In this document: positions 33,658 through 42,170 of the stretch, in pieces
Layout of the letters: every line of letters starts with the position of its first letter
How positions within the stretch are numbered: position 1 is the first letter of the stretch
Assembly: GCF_005954645.2 (NCBI RefSeq)
Contig: NZ_CP040695.2
Coordinates: 4,030,001-4,094,000, forward strand
Length of the DNA stretch: 64,000 nucleotides
From: Nocardioides sp. S-1144
Lineage (GTDB): Bacteria > Actinomycetota > Actinomycetes > Propionibacteriales > Nocardioidaceae
Reading direction: 5' to 3'
Notes under the pieces: generated by a model
Databases searched by the model: none
What the model was told of the DNA's origin: nothing
The model's input: the letters and a program-made list of their open reading frames with translations, nothing else
Program-made: the position numbers and the translations under genes

Positions 33658-34530
33658 AGAGCTCGCGGACGGCGGCGACGTGCGCCCGCGCCTGGGCGTA
33701 CCCGGCGCGCGCCGAGGGCGGCCGCGCCCCAGGGTCGAGCACGTTCCGGCCGATGGCGGCGACCGAGGCGGCGTCCGGGGTGATGACAAGGTGGGGCACG
33801 TCCATCCGGGCCAGGATCCGCGCGGCGCTGTGCATCGGGCCGACCGACCGGTCGACCGGCGTCAGCGCGACCACCACGCCGCAGCCGGCGGCGAGGTCGG
33901 CGTTGGACCCGGACCGGACGCCGCCGTCGACGAAGGTGCGCGAGCCGATCCGGATCGGCGGGTAGACGCACGGCACCGCGCAGGAGGCGTTGACGGCGTC
34001 CTCGAGGCGGACCTCGGGCGTCGAGCCGCGCGGCCCGAACGCCGCCAGCTCGCCGGTCGCCACGTCGACCGCGGTGACGACGAGGTCGCGGTCGGGCCAC
34101 TCGATCCCGCCGATGCGCTGGGCGACCTGGTCGTAGCGCTCCTCGACCGACGGCGTGCGCCCCTTCGCGGACGCCGTCACGGCGGCCCCGCCGAGCACCC
34201 GGCCGAAGCGCTCGAGGTCGCCGCGCGAGCGCAGCAGCGCCCCGGCGAACCGCGCGACCACCGCGCGACCACGCCGAGCCCGATCGAGGCGAGCGGCACC
34301 CCGCCGTCCCCGAGCTCGGCCGGCGCGAGCAGCTGGCGGCGGTAGAGCTCCTCGAGGGGGGTGCTGCTGGTGACCTGGGCACCCACGATCGAGCCCGCCG
34401 ACGTGCCGACCACGCGCTCGGCGTCGGTCAGGTCGACGCCGGCCTCGGCGAGCCCCCACAGCAGCCCGGTCTCCCAGGCGATGCCCGTGATGCCGCCGCC
34501 GCCGCCCAGGACCAGTCCTCGTGTCGTCAC
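33650..34530 (-). pseudogene. Patatin-like phospholipase, frameshifted by an 11-bp tandem duplication
   Basis: The N-terminal half is encoded in one frame: GLVLGGGGGITGIAWETGL (oxyanion hole) and VVGTSAGSIVGA (nucleophile Ser in GxSxG). The C-terminal half, with the catalytic Asp in FVDGGVRSGSNADLAAG, continues in another frame. The switch lies at 34250-34271, where an 11-bp unit is present twice. Removing one copy restores GLGVVARFAGALL and a single 290-residue patatin of normal length. Either the gene is recently inactivated, it switches by slippage, or the sequence contains an error. The start is GTG at 34530. Confidence 0.85.
34250..34271. repeat. 11-bp perfect tandem duplication (CCGCGCGACCA x2)
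   Basis: Two adjacent identical 11-mers (34250-34260 and 34261-34271) lie inside the patatin gene. Eleven is not a multiple of three, which accounts exactly for the frame change between the two halves of the protein. Confidence 0.9.
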
Positions 34531-34597
34531 CCGGCCAGTGTGCCCGGGTCGACCGCACCGACTTGCGTGGGCGTCCGTGGCTGGCAGGGTGGACGGC

Positions 34598-34792
34598 ATG
34601 ACGGACGACGATCCTGGGACCACCGAGCAGGAGGAGGAGGACAACCGCCTCGCGCTGGGTGTCGCCTTCGGCGCACCGATCGGGGTGGTCCTGTCGCTGC
34701 TGCTCGACAACTGGGCGCTGCTGGGCGTCGGGATCGCGCTGGGCCTGGTCTGGGCGGTTCTGCCGAGCGGGAAGGACCGGCGGTCCAGGTGA
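34598..34792 (+). CDS. Small membrane protein, 64 residues
   Basis: An acidic N-terminus (MTDDDPGTTEQEEEDNR) is followed by two short hydrophobic segments (LALGVAFGAPIGVVLSLLL and WALLGVGIALGLVWAVL) and a basic tail. This looks like a small integral membrane hairpin. I do not recognise the family. The stop overlaps the start of the next gene by 4 bases (GTGA), indicating translational coupling with the PH/GRAM-like protein. Confidence 0.7.
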   Translation: MTDDDPGTTEQEEEDNRLALGVAFGAPIGVVLSLLLDNWALLGVGIALGLVWAVLPSGKDRRSR

Positions 34793-35100
34793 GCGGGCAC
34801 GGCACGTCGCAGTGGCAGGTCCGCGCCAACCTCTACCGCGGGTGGCGGGCGCTGGGCGGCCGCCTCACCCTCGACACCGAGGCCCTGTCGTTCGAGCCGC
34901 ACGGCCTCGAACGCGCGCTCGGTGGCGGCGTCCACTACCGCGCTCCCCTGGCCCAGATCAGCTCGGTCGCAGTTGCCCGACGAGGCTTCCCGCGCAAGCG
35001 GCTGGTCGTCGTGACCGCCGACGGCACCGAGGCCCGGTTCCTGGTGCCCAAGGTCGAGGCCCGCGCGGCCGACCTCCGCCGGGCGGTCCCGAGCCTCTGA
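34789..35100 (+). CDS. Small PH/GRAM-like domain protein
   Basis: A 103-residue protein with an alternating beta-strand pattern (NLYRGWRALGGRLTLDTEALSFEPHGLERALGG, then SSVAVARRGFPRKRLVVVTADGTEARFLV) and a C-terminal helix. This resembles the GRAM/bacterial PH-like fold that binds membranes or proteins. The assignment is from pattern only. It is coupled to the small membrane protein and converges on the PLP enzyme gene with 4 bases between stops. Confidence 0.65.
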   Translation: MSGHGTSQWQVRANLYRGWRALGGRLTLDTEALSFEPHGLERALGGGVHYRAPLAQISSVAVARRGFPRKRLVVVTADGTEARFLVPKVEARAADLRRAVPSL

Positions 35101-35104
35101 CCGG

Positions 35105-36523
35105 CTACCTCGCCACCCGCAACGTCTGCAGCGACGCGTCGGCGGCGTAGGCGATCCGGACGCCGGCCGCCCGCGCCGCGTCGAGCGCGGCCAGGGTCGC
35201 CGCGGTGACCTGCTCGCCGGGGGCGAGCACCGGGATGCCGGGCGGGTAGGGCGCCACCAGCTCGACGCTCACCCGGCCGAGCGCCTCGGTGAGCGGCACC
35301 GCCTCGGCGTCGGCGAAGTAGGCCTGCCGCGGCGTCATCACCGACACCGGCTCCACGGCGTAGGTCGCCGCGGGGGCGACCGGTCGCGGGGCGCCGCGGT
35401 GCCGCTCGATCGAGTCGGTCACCGCGTCGACGAGCGCGCCCAGCGAGTCCGCGGTGTCGGCGAGCGACACCACCGCGACGAGGGTGTCGCGCTCCGCGGC
35501 CTCGACGGGCAGCCCGGCGGCGAGCAGGTCGTCCTCGACGCGGACGCCGTGCGCACCGGTGCCGGGGAGCACCAACGTGAGCTTGAGCGGGTCGACGCCG
35601 TCGCCGCCGAGGACGACGAGACCCTCGACCTCGGCCAGCCGCTGCCGGGCCCCGCGGACGGCGTCGAGGGCGACGCCGAGCAGTGCCTCGCCGTCGCGCT
35701 CGAGGAGGGCCCGCGCCGCGTCGGTGCTGGCCAGGATGGCGCCCGCCGGGCTGGTCGTCGCGGTGGCCTCCACCCCGGCGTCGAGGCGTGCGGCGTCGAT
35801 CCGGTCGGCGCGGGCCAGCACCAGCGCGGCCTGGCTCCAGGCCGGCAGCGTCTTGTGGGCGCTGACGACCATCGCGTCGGCGCCGAGGGCGAGGGCATGG
35901 TCGGGCAGCGCGGGGTGGAAGCCGAAGTGGGCGGCCCACGCGGCGTCGACGACGAGCGGGGCGCCGTGCGCGTGCGCCACCCCGGCCAGCCCGGCGACGT
36001 CGCCGACGGTGCCGACGTAGGACGGGTCGCCGACGAGCACCGCGCGGGCCTCGGGGTGCGCCTCGAGCGCGCGCGCGACACTGGCGGGGGCGACGCCGAG
36101 CGGCAGGCCGGTGCGCGGGTCGGTCTCGGGGCGGACCCACACCGGCGTCAGCCCCGCGACCACCAGCCCGAGGAGCAGCGAGCGGTGCAGCGTGCGGCTG
36201 ACGACCACCGTGTCGCCGTCGCCGCCGAGCGCGAGCGCCAGCGCCTGGTTGGCGTGGGTCGCCCCGCCGACCGAGAACCGCGCGACGTCGGCGCCCCACA
36301 GCCGGGCGGCCCGGGCCTCGGCCTCGGCGAGCACGCCCCCGCTGAGCTTCATCGTGTCGAGGCCGGCGTACAGCGGGACGTCCCCGGCGACGACGTCGCC
36401 GACCAGGTCGTGGCGCTGCTTGTGCCCGGGGATGGTGAACGGCGTGGGCCGCTGCTCCTGGAAGCGCAGCCACGCGTCGAGGAGCGGCGCGTCGCCGCGC
36501 AGGCCGCGCGGGTCAGTCGCCAC
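35105..36523 (-). CDS. PLP-dependent Orn/Lys/Arg decarboxylase family enzyme
   Basis: A 472-residue fold-type I PLP enzyme close to the SpeA/Cad-type amino-acid decarboxylases of Gram-positive bacteria. The N-terminal PTPFTIPGHKQRH, the cofactor Asp193 in VVDAAW and the Schiff-base Lys224 in SAHKTLPAW are present, as is the C-terminal VAPYPPGIPVLAPGE motif. The substrate is probably arginine, lysine or ornithine, but this cannot be decided. I chose GTG 36523; a TTG at 36559 is possible. The start overlaps the end of the M20 gene by 11 bases. It is the last gene of the minus-strand run that includes a second, unrelated arginine decarboxylase. Confidence 0.88.
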   Translation of the reverse strand: MATDPRGLRGDAPLLDAWLRFQEQRPTPFTIPGHKQRHDLVGDVVAGDVPLYAGLDTMKLSGGVLAEAEARAARLWGADVARFSVGGATHANQALALALGGDGDTVVVSRTLHRSLLLGLVVAGLTPVWVRPETDPRTGLPLGVAPASVARALEAHPEARAVLVGDPSYVGTVGDVAGLAGVAHAHGAPLVVDAAWAAHFGFHPALPDHALALGADAMVVSAHKTLPAWSQAALVLARADRIDAARLDAGVEATATTSPAGAILASTDAARALLERDGEALLGVALDAVRGARQRLAEVEGLVVLGGDGVDPLKLTLVLPGTGAHGVRVEDDLLAAGLPVEAAERDTLVAVVSLADTADSLGALVDAVTDSIERHRGAPRPVAPAATYAVEPVSVMTPRQAYFADAEAVPLTEALGRVSVELVAPYPPGIPVLAPGEQVTAATLAALDAARAAGVRIAYAADASLQTLRVAR

Positions 36524-37655
36524 GGTGGCCCGCCGCCCAGGCCGGGAGGACGGCGACAAGCGCGCGGGCCAGGGCCCGCACCTGCCGCAGGTCGACCCAC
36601 TCGTCGACGGCGTGCAGGCCGCCGCCGGAGGGTCCGCAGACCAGGGTGGGGCAGCTCGCCTGCCACAGCGGCGCCTCCATCCAGTACGGCGCGTCGAAGC
36701 TCGCCCCGGTGCCGAGCGCCCGGCCGAGGAGCCCGGCGAGGTCGGCCGCGGCGCCGTGGTCGTCGAGCCGCCACGCCTCGCGGCTGGCCACCAGCTCGCT
36801 GGTGGCCCGCATCGCCGGGGTCAGGAGGGCGTCGACCTCGGCGTGCGCGGCGGCCGAGCCGGGCTCGGTCGTGCGGCGCTCGACGACGCACTCGGCGTGG
36901 TCGGGCACGACGAACGCCGACCCGCCGCCACGCACCACGGTGACCGCGAGCTCGCCGCCGCCGGCCCGGACGCCCGGCGCGGCGCCGTCGACGGCGTGCA
37001 GGAAGCGGCCCAGCGCGGTGACCGCGTTGACGCCGAGCTCGGGCTGTGAGCTGTGCGCGGCCCGGCCCTCGAAGCGCACCCGCACCACCGCGAAGCCGCG
37101 CAGCGAGCGGGCCAGCGCGAGGTCGGTCGGCTCGGCGACCAGACACACGTCGGGCCGGACCCCCAGCCCGGGAAGCGCCGCGATCACGGCCTCGCTCCCG
37201 AGGCTCGCGTCCTCCTCGTCGGCGACCAGCGCCAGCACCGGCCGCACCCGCGCGCCCGCGGCGAGCAGGGCCTCGGCGGCGGCGACGACGGCCGCGACCC
37301 CGCCCTTCATGTCGGCGGCGCCGCGCCCGACCAGCCGGTCGCCGTCGACCCGGGCGGCGAAGGGCGCCGCCATCCCGCTCGTGCCGACGGTGTCGAGGTG
37401 CCCGTTGAGGACGACGGTCGGGACGTCGTCCGCCCCCGGCGCGACGGCGACCAGGCTGGGCCGGTCGGGGCGGCCGGCGGCGGGCACGACGTGCGTGGCG
37501 AACCCCGACCGGGCCAGTCGCGCCCGCAGGTGCTCGACGATCGCCGTCTCGCCGGCCGCGCCCGGCACCAGGCCGGGGTTGACGCTGTCGATCGCGACGA
37601 GCTCGGCGGCGAGGTCGGCGGCCACCTGGCCCACGTCGGCGGGTGCACCGCTCAC
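36513..37655 (-). CDS. M20-family peptidase/deacylase (ArgE/DapE-like)
   Basis: A 380-residue metallohydrolase. Zinc-site residues are all visible: H86 and D88 in NGHLDTVG, D115 in RGAADMKGG, E147/E148 in LVADEEDASLG, E175 in LVAEPTD and a late His in GGGLHAVDEWVD. Family members remove N-acyl groups from amino acids or diaminopimelate precursors. GTG start overlaps the DUF2200 stop by 4 bases. Sitting between an acyltransferase-containing operon and an amino-acid decarboxylase, it may act on an N-acylated amino acid or amine; this is inference. Confidence 0.85.
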   Translation of the reverse strand: MSGAPADVGQVAADLAAELVAIDSVNPGLVPGAAGETAIVEHLRARLARSGFATHVVPAAGRPDRPSLVAVAPGADDVPTVVLNGHLDTVGTSGMAAPFAARVDGDRLVGRGAADMKGGVAAVVAAAEALLAAGARVRPVLALVADEEDASLGSEAVIAALPGLGVRPDVCLVAEPTDLALARSLRGFAVVRVRFEGRAAHSSQPELGVNAVTALGRFLHAVDGAAPGVRAGGGELAVTVVRGGGSAFVVPDHAECVVERRTTEPGSAAAHAEVDALLTPAMRATSELVASREAWRLDDHGAAADLAGLLGRALGTGASFDAPYWMEAPLWQASCPTLVCGPSGGGLHAVDEWVDLRQVRALARALVAVLPAWAAGHRGD

Positions 37656-37993
37656 GACCGGAGCACCTTCTCCATCGGCCGGCCCCTCGCCAGCTCGTCG
37701 ACGAGCTTGTCGAGGTAGCGGATCTGCTGCATGAGCGGGTCCTCGACGTCCTGGACGCGCACGCCGCACACCGAGCCGGTGATCAGCGCGACCCCCGGGT
37801 TCACCTCGGCCGCGGCGAAGAAGTCCGCGAACGTCGTCCCTGCGTCGAGGTGGGCGGCCAGCGCCCTCTCGTCGAAGCCGGTGAGCCAGGCGATCACCTG
37901 GTCGAGCTCGGCCTTCGTGCGGCCCTTCTTCTCGACCTTGGCCACGTAGTGGGGGTAGACCGACGCGACGCTGACGCTGAAGATCCGGCTCAT
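37652..37993 (-). CDS. DUF2200 domain protein
   Basis: A 113-residue protein covered entirely by DUF2200: SRIFSVSVASVYPHYVAKVEKKGRTKAELDQ at the start, and TGSVCGVRVQDVEDPLMQQIRYLDKLVDEL near the end. The family is found across many bacteria and has no known function. The ATG at 37993 matches the usual family start. It overlaps the M20 gene by 4 bases and begins 61 bases after the response regulator stop. Confidence 0.9.
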   Translation of the reverse strand: MSRIFSVSVASVYPHYVAKVEKKGRTKAELDQVIAWLTGFDERALAAHLDAGTTFADFFAAAEVNPGVALITGSVCGVRVQDVEDPLMQQIRYLDKLVDELARGRPMEKVLRS

Positions 37994-38054
37994 CCTGGGC
38001 AGGGTAGTCCCCGGCACCGACGCCGCCCCGGCTCGTTCCACGGGTCGCGCAGGG

Positions 38055-38444
38055 TCAGGCCGGCGGATCCCAGCCGAGCATCGTCGCGAGCTCGTCGCCG
38101 AGGGTCATCGGGTTGAACGGTTTCGAGATGACGCCGGCGACGTTCATGTCGTCCCACGGCTGCGGGCCGCCCACCTGGAGCTTGGCGGTCAGCAGGACGA
38201 CCGGGATGTCGGCGGTCCTCTCGTCGGACTGGAGGGCGGCGAAGGTGGCCCGGCCGTCGATGATCGGCATCATCAGGTCGAGCAGCACGAGGTCGGGACG
38301 GTGGGTCTGCGCGAGCAGGATCGCGGCCTCGCCGCCGCTGGCGGGGATCACCGTCCAGCCGGCGACCACCTCCAGCGTCACCTGGGTGATCTCGCGGATG
38401 GAGTCGTCGTCGTCGACGATCAGCACGGTGGGCGGCGTGGTCAC
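38055..38444 (-). CDS. Single-domain response regulator
   Basis: A 129-residue receiver domain without an output domain. The acidic pocket is DDDD at residues 11-14, the phosphorylation site is Asp56 in LVLLDLMMP, Thr86 lies in VVLLTAK and Lys108 in VISKPF. It should receive phosphate from the hybrid kinase three genes upstream or signal onward by protein contact. GTG start overlaps the stop of the acyltransferase-like gene (GTGA). It ends the compact four-gene signalling block. Confidence 0.92.
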   Translation of the reverse strand: MTTPPTVLIVDDDDSIREITQVTLEVVAGWTVIPASGGEAAILLAQTHRPDLVLLDLMMPIIDGRATFAALQSDERTADIPVVLLTAKLQVGGPQPWDDMNVAGVISKPFNPMTLGDELATMLGWDPPA

Positions 38445-39019
38445 GGCACCCGCCCGTCGTCGACGCCCCGGAAGGTGCCCGCGTAGTAGGTCTGGCGGTC
38501 GATGGTCGCCACGCTCACGTCGCCGGTGCGGCCCAGGACGCGCGCGGCGTGCCGGCCGAAGGAGAGGTCGTCGTCGTTGAAGGCGCAGATGTCCCACCCG
38601 ACCACGGCCTCGGCCTCGGCCAGCACCGTGCCGATCCGGTGGATCATCGCCTGGAAGGCCCGGCTGCGCCGGTGCTCGCGCTGGACCAGCGTGAAGCCGA
38701 TGTAGTAGACCGCGTCGCGCGCGAACTGCTCGGGGTAGTGGTGGCGGAAGTAGGCCGGGCTGATCCACGGGACGGTCTCGAGCTGGTTGGTCAGCGTCGA
38801 CATGCCGATCGCGGTGCCGTCGCTGGAGCGGGCGACGTACTTCGCGACGCGCGGGTCCTCCATCTCCTCGAGGAACTCCTCGCGGTGCAGCAGCTGGCGG
38901 GCGACGGCCTTCGTCTCGAGCTCGCCGAAGGTCTCGCGGTACAGCGCGTAGTAGGCCTCGGCGGTCTCGACGTCGACCTTCTCCTCGACCGTGACCTCGA
39001 GGTCGCCGCGCGAGCTCAC
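38441..39019 (-). CDS. GNAT-like acyltransferase
   Basis: A 192-residue protein with GNAT-like organisation. The N-terminal helices contain AYYALYRETFGELETKAV and the central strand pair is KYVARSSDGTAIGMSTL. The cofactor-binding region YYIGFTLVQREHRRSRAFQAMIHRIG precedes a C-terminal strand GWDICAFNDDDLSFGRH. The pattern resembles N-acyl-amino-acid synthase-like members rather than small-molecule acetyltransferases, but this is only suggestive. It is translationally coupled to an arginine decarboxylase upstream and a response regulator downstream, so a substrate such as arginine or agmatine is a reasonable hypothesis. Confidence 0.62.
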   Translation of the reverse strand: MSSRGDLEVTVEEKVDVETAEAYYALYRETFGELETKAVARQLLHREEFLEEMEDPRVAKYVARSSDGTAIGMSTLTNQLETVPWISPAYFRHHYPEQFARDAVYYIGFTLVQREHRRSRAFQAMIHRIGTVLAEAEAVVGWDICAFNDDDLSFGRHAARVLGRTGDVSVATIDRQTYYAGTFRGVDDGRVP

Positions 39020-39510
39020 GACCGTCCCCAGCCGGCGACCTCGTAGGCGGCGATCGCCAGGGCGCACACGGGCCTGACGGTGCAGTGCGCGGTGACGATC
39101 GCGGTGTGGACCTCGCCGAAGTCGATCCCGCGGTTGGCGGCCATGTCGGCCAGGCTGAGCCGGATCTGCTCGTCGACCGAGGCCTCGCTGCCCCCGGTGT
39201 GCTCGACGAACAGGCCGCCGATCTCGGGGTGGATCGTCCAGCCGAGGCCGGCGGAGACGATCTCGCCCGGGTGGTCGGCGTAGGCGACGGACTCCACGCA
39301 GTAGAGCCGGTCGCCGTGCGCCCCCGGGAGCGTCTCGGAGGTCCGCGACACGTTGGCGCGCGGGGGGATCACCGACGAGAGCGGGATCAGGTTGAAGTCG
39401 GCCACCCCGGCACCGAGCAGGGCGGTGTCGAAGGCGGAGAGCAGGGTGCGGCCCTCGCCGACGGCGGTCCTGACGGTGATCTCGAGCGGGGTGTCGTGCG
39501 TTCCGGTCAC
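39016..39510 (-). CDS. Pyruvoyl-dependent arginine decarboxylase
   Basis: A 164-residue proenzyme of the PvlArgDC family that converts arginine to agmatine and CO2. The self-cleavage site is recognisable as NLIPLSSVIPP: cleavage between Ser45 and Ser46 would leave a pyruvoyl group on the larger subunit. The conserved EIGGLFVEHTG stretch carries the likely proton-donor Glu. Length is typical. No PLP is needed, unlike the decarboxylase-like enzyme 2.5 kb away. GTG start overlaps the sensor kinase stop, and its stop overlaps the GNAT-like start. Confidence 0.9.
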   Translation of the reverse strand: MTGTHDTPLEITVRTAVGEGRTLLSAFDTALLGAGVADFNLIPLSSVIPPRANVSRTSETLPGAHGDRLYCVESVAYADHPGEIVSAGLGWTIHPEIGGLFVEHTGGSEASVDEQIRLSLADMAANRGIDFGEVHTAIVTAHCTVRPVCALAIAAYEVAGWGRS

Positions 39511-42095
39511 GTGCGGATGCCTCTTCCTGGGAGTACTGGTGGGGTGGCGAGCAGCTCGAGCACCCGGTCCTCGACCGCGGTCGGGTCGACCCGGCTCTTG
39601 GTGACGAAGCTGGTGCGCCCGAGCGTCAGTCGTGGGCGGTCGTGGGGCTCGACGTCGGCGGCGCTGTAGACGATGACGTCGAGGTCGGCGGTCCGGGGGT
39701 CGAGCGCGAGTCCGGCGACCAGGTCGTGGCCGGTCCCGTCGGGCAGGGCGACGTCGAGGATCAGCAGCCGCGGCGTGTTCCGGGCGGCCATGGCGAGGGC
39801 CTCCTGGACGCCGGTGGCGCGCGCCACCGGCACGCCGTGGCCGGCGAGCAGCGTGGTCAGGACGTCGGACAGGTCGTCGTCGTCCTCGACGAGGAGGACC
39901 CCGCCGCGGTCACCGGGCCGGCCGTCGGGCGTCGAGCCGCTCCGCGAGCCCGACCGGCCGGCGGAGGGGAGCGTGAAGAACAACGTGGTGCCGGCGCCGA
40001 CGACGCTCTCGGCCCAGATGCGGCCGCCGTGTCGCTCGACGATGCCGCGGCTGATCGTCAGGCCCAGGCCGGTGCCGCCCATCAGGCGGGCGTCGGAGGA
40101 GTCGGCCTGCTCGAAGCGCTGGAAGACCGCCTCGAGCCGGTCGCCGGGGATGCCGCGTCCCTCGTCGCGCACGCTGAACAGCACGGCGCCCGCACCGTCG
40201 TCGGCGGAGCTGAGGACGACGCTCTGGCCCGCGGAGGAGTACTTGATGGCGTTGTTGAGCAGGTTGGCCAGGGTCTGCACGACGCGGTCGCCGTCGGCCA
40301 GGACGCGTCCGGTGCTGGGCCCGACCTCGAGCCGCACCCCGGTGGCCCGGGCCTGGCCCGTCATCTCCGCGACCGAGCGGGCCAGGAGGTCGGCGGCCTC
40401 GGTCGGGGCCACGTCGAGCGGCCGGGTGCCGGACTCGATGCGCTCGAGGTCGAGGATGTCGTTGATCAGGCGGGTCAGCCGCTCGCTGCTCTCCAGCGCC
40501 AGGTTGGCCATCGCCCCGGCCTTCGGCGTGAGCTCGCCGAGCTTGCCGCTGACCAGGAGTCCGAGGGAGCCCCTGATCGACGTCAGCGGGGTGCGCAGCT
40601 CGTGGCTGACGACGGAGATGAACTCGTTCTTGATCCGGTCGACCTCCCGGCGCTGGGTGACGTCGCGGAACACGACGACCGCGCCGCGCACGACGTGGTC
40701 CTCGACCAGCGGGCTGGCGGTGATCTCGACGGGGAAGCTGGACCCGTCGGCGCGCAGGTAGACGTCCTCCTCCGACGTGGTCACCACACCCGAGCGGATC
40801 GCCTCGGCGATGTAGCACCCGTCGTAGGGGTGCGGGAGGCCGTCGTGGTCCGGGGCGTGGAAGAGGTCGTGGGCGTTGGCCCCGTGCAGGCTCTCGGCGG
40901 TGTGGGTGAGCGCCTCGGCGCCGGAGGGGTTGACGAAGGTGACCCGGCCCTCGGCGTCCACGCCGTAGATGCCGTCGCCGACGGAGGTGAGGAGCACCTC
41001 GGTCTGACGGGCCAGGCGCCGCAGGTCGGCCGTCTGGTCGCGGACGCGGCGCTCCAGCCCCCGGCGCAGGGTGAGGTTGTCGCGGGTGAGGACGATCTGG
41101 CGCACGGCCGCGCCGAAGGCCATCGTCAGCCACAGCACGGCGGTGGACGCGGCCAGCTCGTGGCCCGATCCCGCGAGGACCTGGACCGCGGCCGCGACCA
41201 TCAGGCCGAGGTAGACCATCGCCGCGTCCCGGACGTCGGCCGACACGGGCACCGGCAGGTCGCCGGCGCCGCCGGGCACTCCGGACTCGGGGGTCTGGGT
41301 CGGGGGGCACCACGCGGCGAGGGAGAGCAGCGCGTAGCCGATGATCCAGCCGAGGTCGACCGGGGTGCCGAACTCGAAGTCGCCCTGGGCCACGAGCACC
41401 GCGAAGGAGAGGTCGGCGAGCGCGTAGGACAGGAAGCCGAGGGTCAGCAGGGCGAGGGCGCGACGGTCGGCGCCCCGGGTGCGCAGCAGCAGGAGCAGGG
41501 CCGCCACGATCAGCACGACGTCGAGGACGGGGATCAGCAGCGTGGTGAACCGGGCCGTGGCGTTGCCACGGGTCTCGTCGAGCAGCTCGCTGTAGACCAG
41601 GGTCGAGGCCACGATCAACACTGCACCCCCGACGACGAGGCCGTCGAGCAGCATCACCACCTGGTCGGCCCGGCGGCGTGGCGCGCTCGGGAACGTCAGG
41701 ACGGCCGCGATGCACAGCACGAGGGCCACGGTGATGGTGAGGTCGCTGACGGTGCTGGGCGAGGTCACCGGGTCCGACCCGGCGGCGGCGCTCCACACGT
41801 TGCCCGTGACGGCCACGACGGCGCCGACCTGGATCAGCTGCCAGGAGCGCCGGCGGCGCCCCTCGTTCATCCGCGCGCCGCGCCCGCAGGACACGGCCAG
41901 GAAGAGCCCGCTCAGCACCAGCGCCAGTCCGCTGGCCGACTGGCGGACGTCGGCGGGGAACAGCGACGGCTGCAGCAGGGCCACGAAGACGGCGCAGACG
42001 ACGACCGTCGCGACGGCGACGACCCGGAAGGTGCGCACCCGCCGCTCGTCCGCGCTCGGGCGCGCGGTCATCGTCGCGGGCACTGACTCGAGCAT
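39507..42095 (-). CDS. Membrane hybrid sensor histidine kinase
   Basis: An 862-residue kinase. About eight to nine hydrophobic helices fill residues 20-335, without an obvious extracellular sensor domain. A PAS domain lies at about 365-485 (DGIYGVDAEGRVTFVNPSG). The HisKA site is His498 in VVSHELRTPL. The ATPase N box is near N615, with G boxes DEGRGIPG (644-651) and GGTGLGL (673-679). A C-terminal receiver domain has Asp781 in LLILDVALPDG and Lys833. GGAGG precedes the ATG. It heads a block of four genes overlapping by 4 bases each, with an arginine decarboxylase next. Confidence 0.93.
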   Translation of the reverse strand: MLESVPATMTARPSADERRVRTFRVVAVATVVVCAVFVALLQPSLFPADVRQSASGLALVLSGLFLAVSCGRGARMNEGRRRRSWQLIQVGAVVAVTGNVWSAAAGSDPVTSPSTVSDLTITVALVLCIAAVLTFPSAPRRRADQVVMLLDGLVVGGAVLIVASTLVYSELLDETRGNATARFTTLLIPVLDVVLIVAALLLLLRTRGADRRALALLTLGFLSYALADLSFAVLVAQGDFEFGTPVDLGWIIGYALLSLAAWCPPTQTPESGVPGGAGDLPVPVSADVRDAAMVYLGLMVAAAVQVLAGSGHELAASTAVLWLTMAFGAAVRQIVLTRDNLTLRRGLERRVRDQTADLRRLARQTEVLLTSVGDGIYGVDAEGRVTFVNPSGAEALTHTAESLHGANAHDLFHAPDHDGLPHPYDGCYIAEAIRSGVVTTSEEDVYLRADGSSFPVEITASPLVEDHVVRGAVVVFRDVTQRREVDRIKNEFISVVSHELRTPLTSIRGSLGLLVSGKLGELTPKAGAMANLALESSERLTRLINDILDLERIESGTRPLDVAPTEAADLLARSVAEMTGQARATGVRLEVGPSTGRVLADGDRVVQTLANLLNNAIKYSSAGQSVVLSSADDGAGAVLFSVRDEGRGIPGDRLEAVFQRFEQADSSDARLMGGTGLGLTISRGIVERHGGRIWAESVVGAGTTLFFTLPSAGRSGSRSGSTPDGRPGDRGGVLLVEDDDDLSDVLTTLLAGHGVPVARATGVQEALAMAARNTPRLLILDVALPDGTGHDLVAGLALDPRTADLDVIVYSAADVEPHDRPRLTLGRTSFVTKSRVDPTAVEDRVLELLATPPVLPGRGIRT

Positions 42096-42150
42096 CGGCC
42101 GCCTCCGTGCGCCGGACGGACGTCCATGGGTTTTCCTTGCGTGAGGTTCA

Positions 42151-42170
42151 CCCTGGTCGGACGACCAGGG
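42151..42170. promoter_or_regulatory. Perfect palindrome in the kinase/DUF1360 divergent gap
   Basis: CCCTGGTCG and CGACCAGGG form a 9-bp inverted repeat with a 2-base centre, 56 bases upstream of the kinase start and 223 bases before the DUF1360 gene. It may be an operator for either direction. Apart from this, the 297-base gap 42096-42392 holds only an AT-rich patch (GGTTTTCCTTG) and GC-rich sequence in which I see no clear promoter or riboswitch. Confidence 0.45.

Noticed and set aside
36523..36559. TTG start at 36559 for the PLP decarboxylase-like gene
   Set aside because: It would extend the overlap with the M20 gene to 47 bases and add a non-conserved Arg/Pro-rich tail; GTG 36523 is more plausible.
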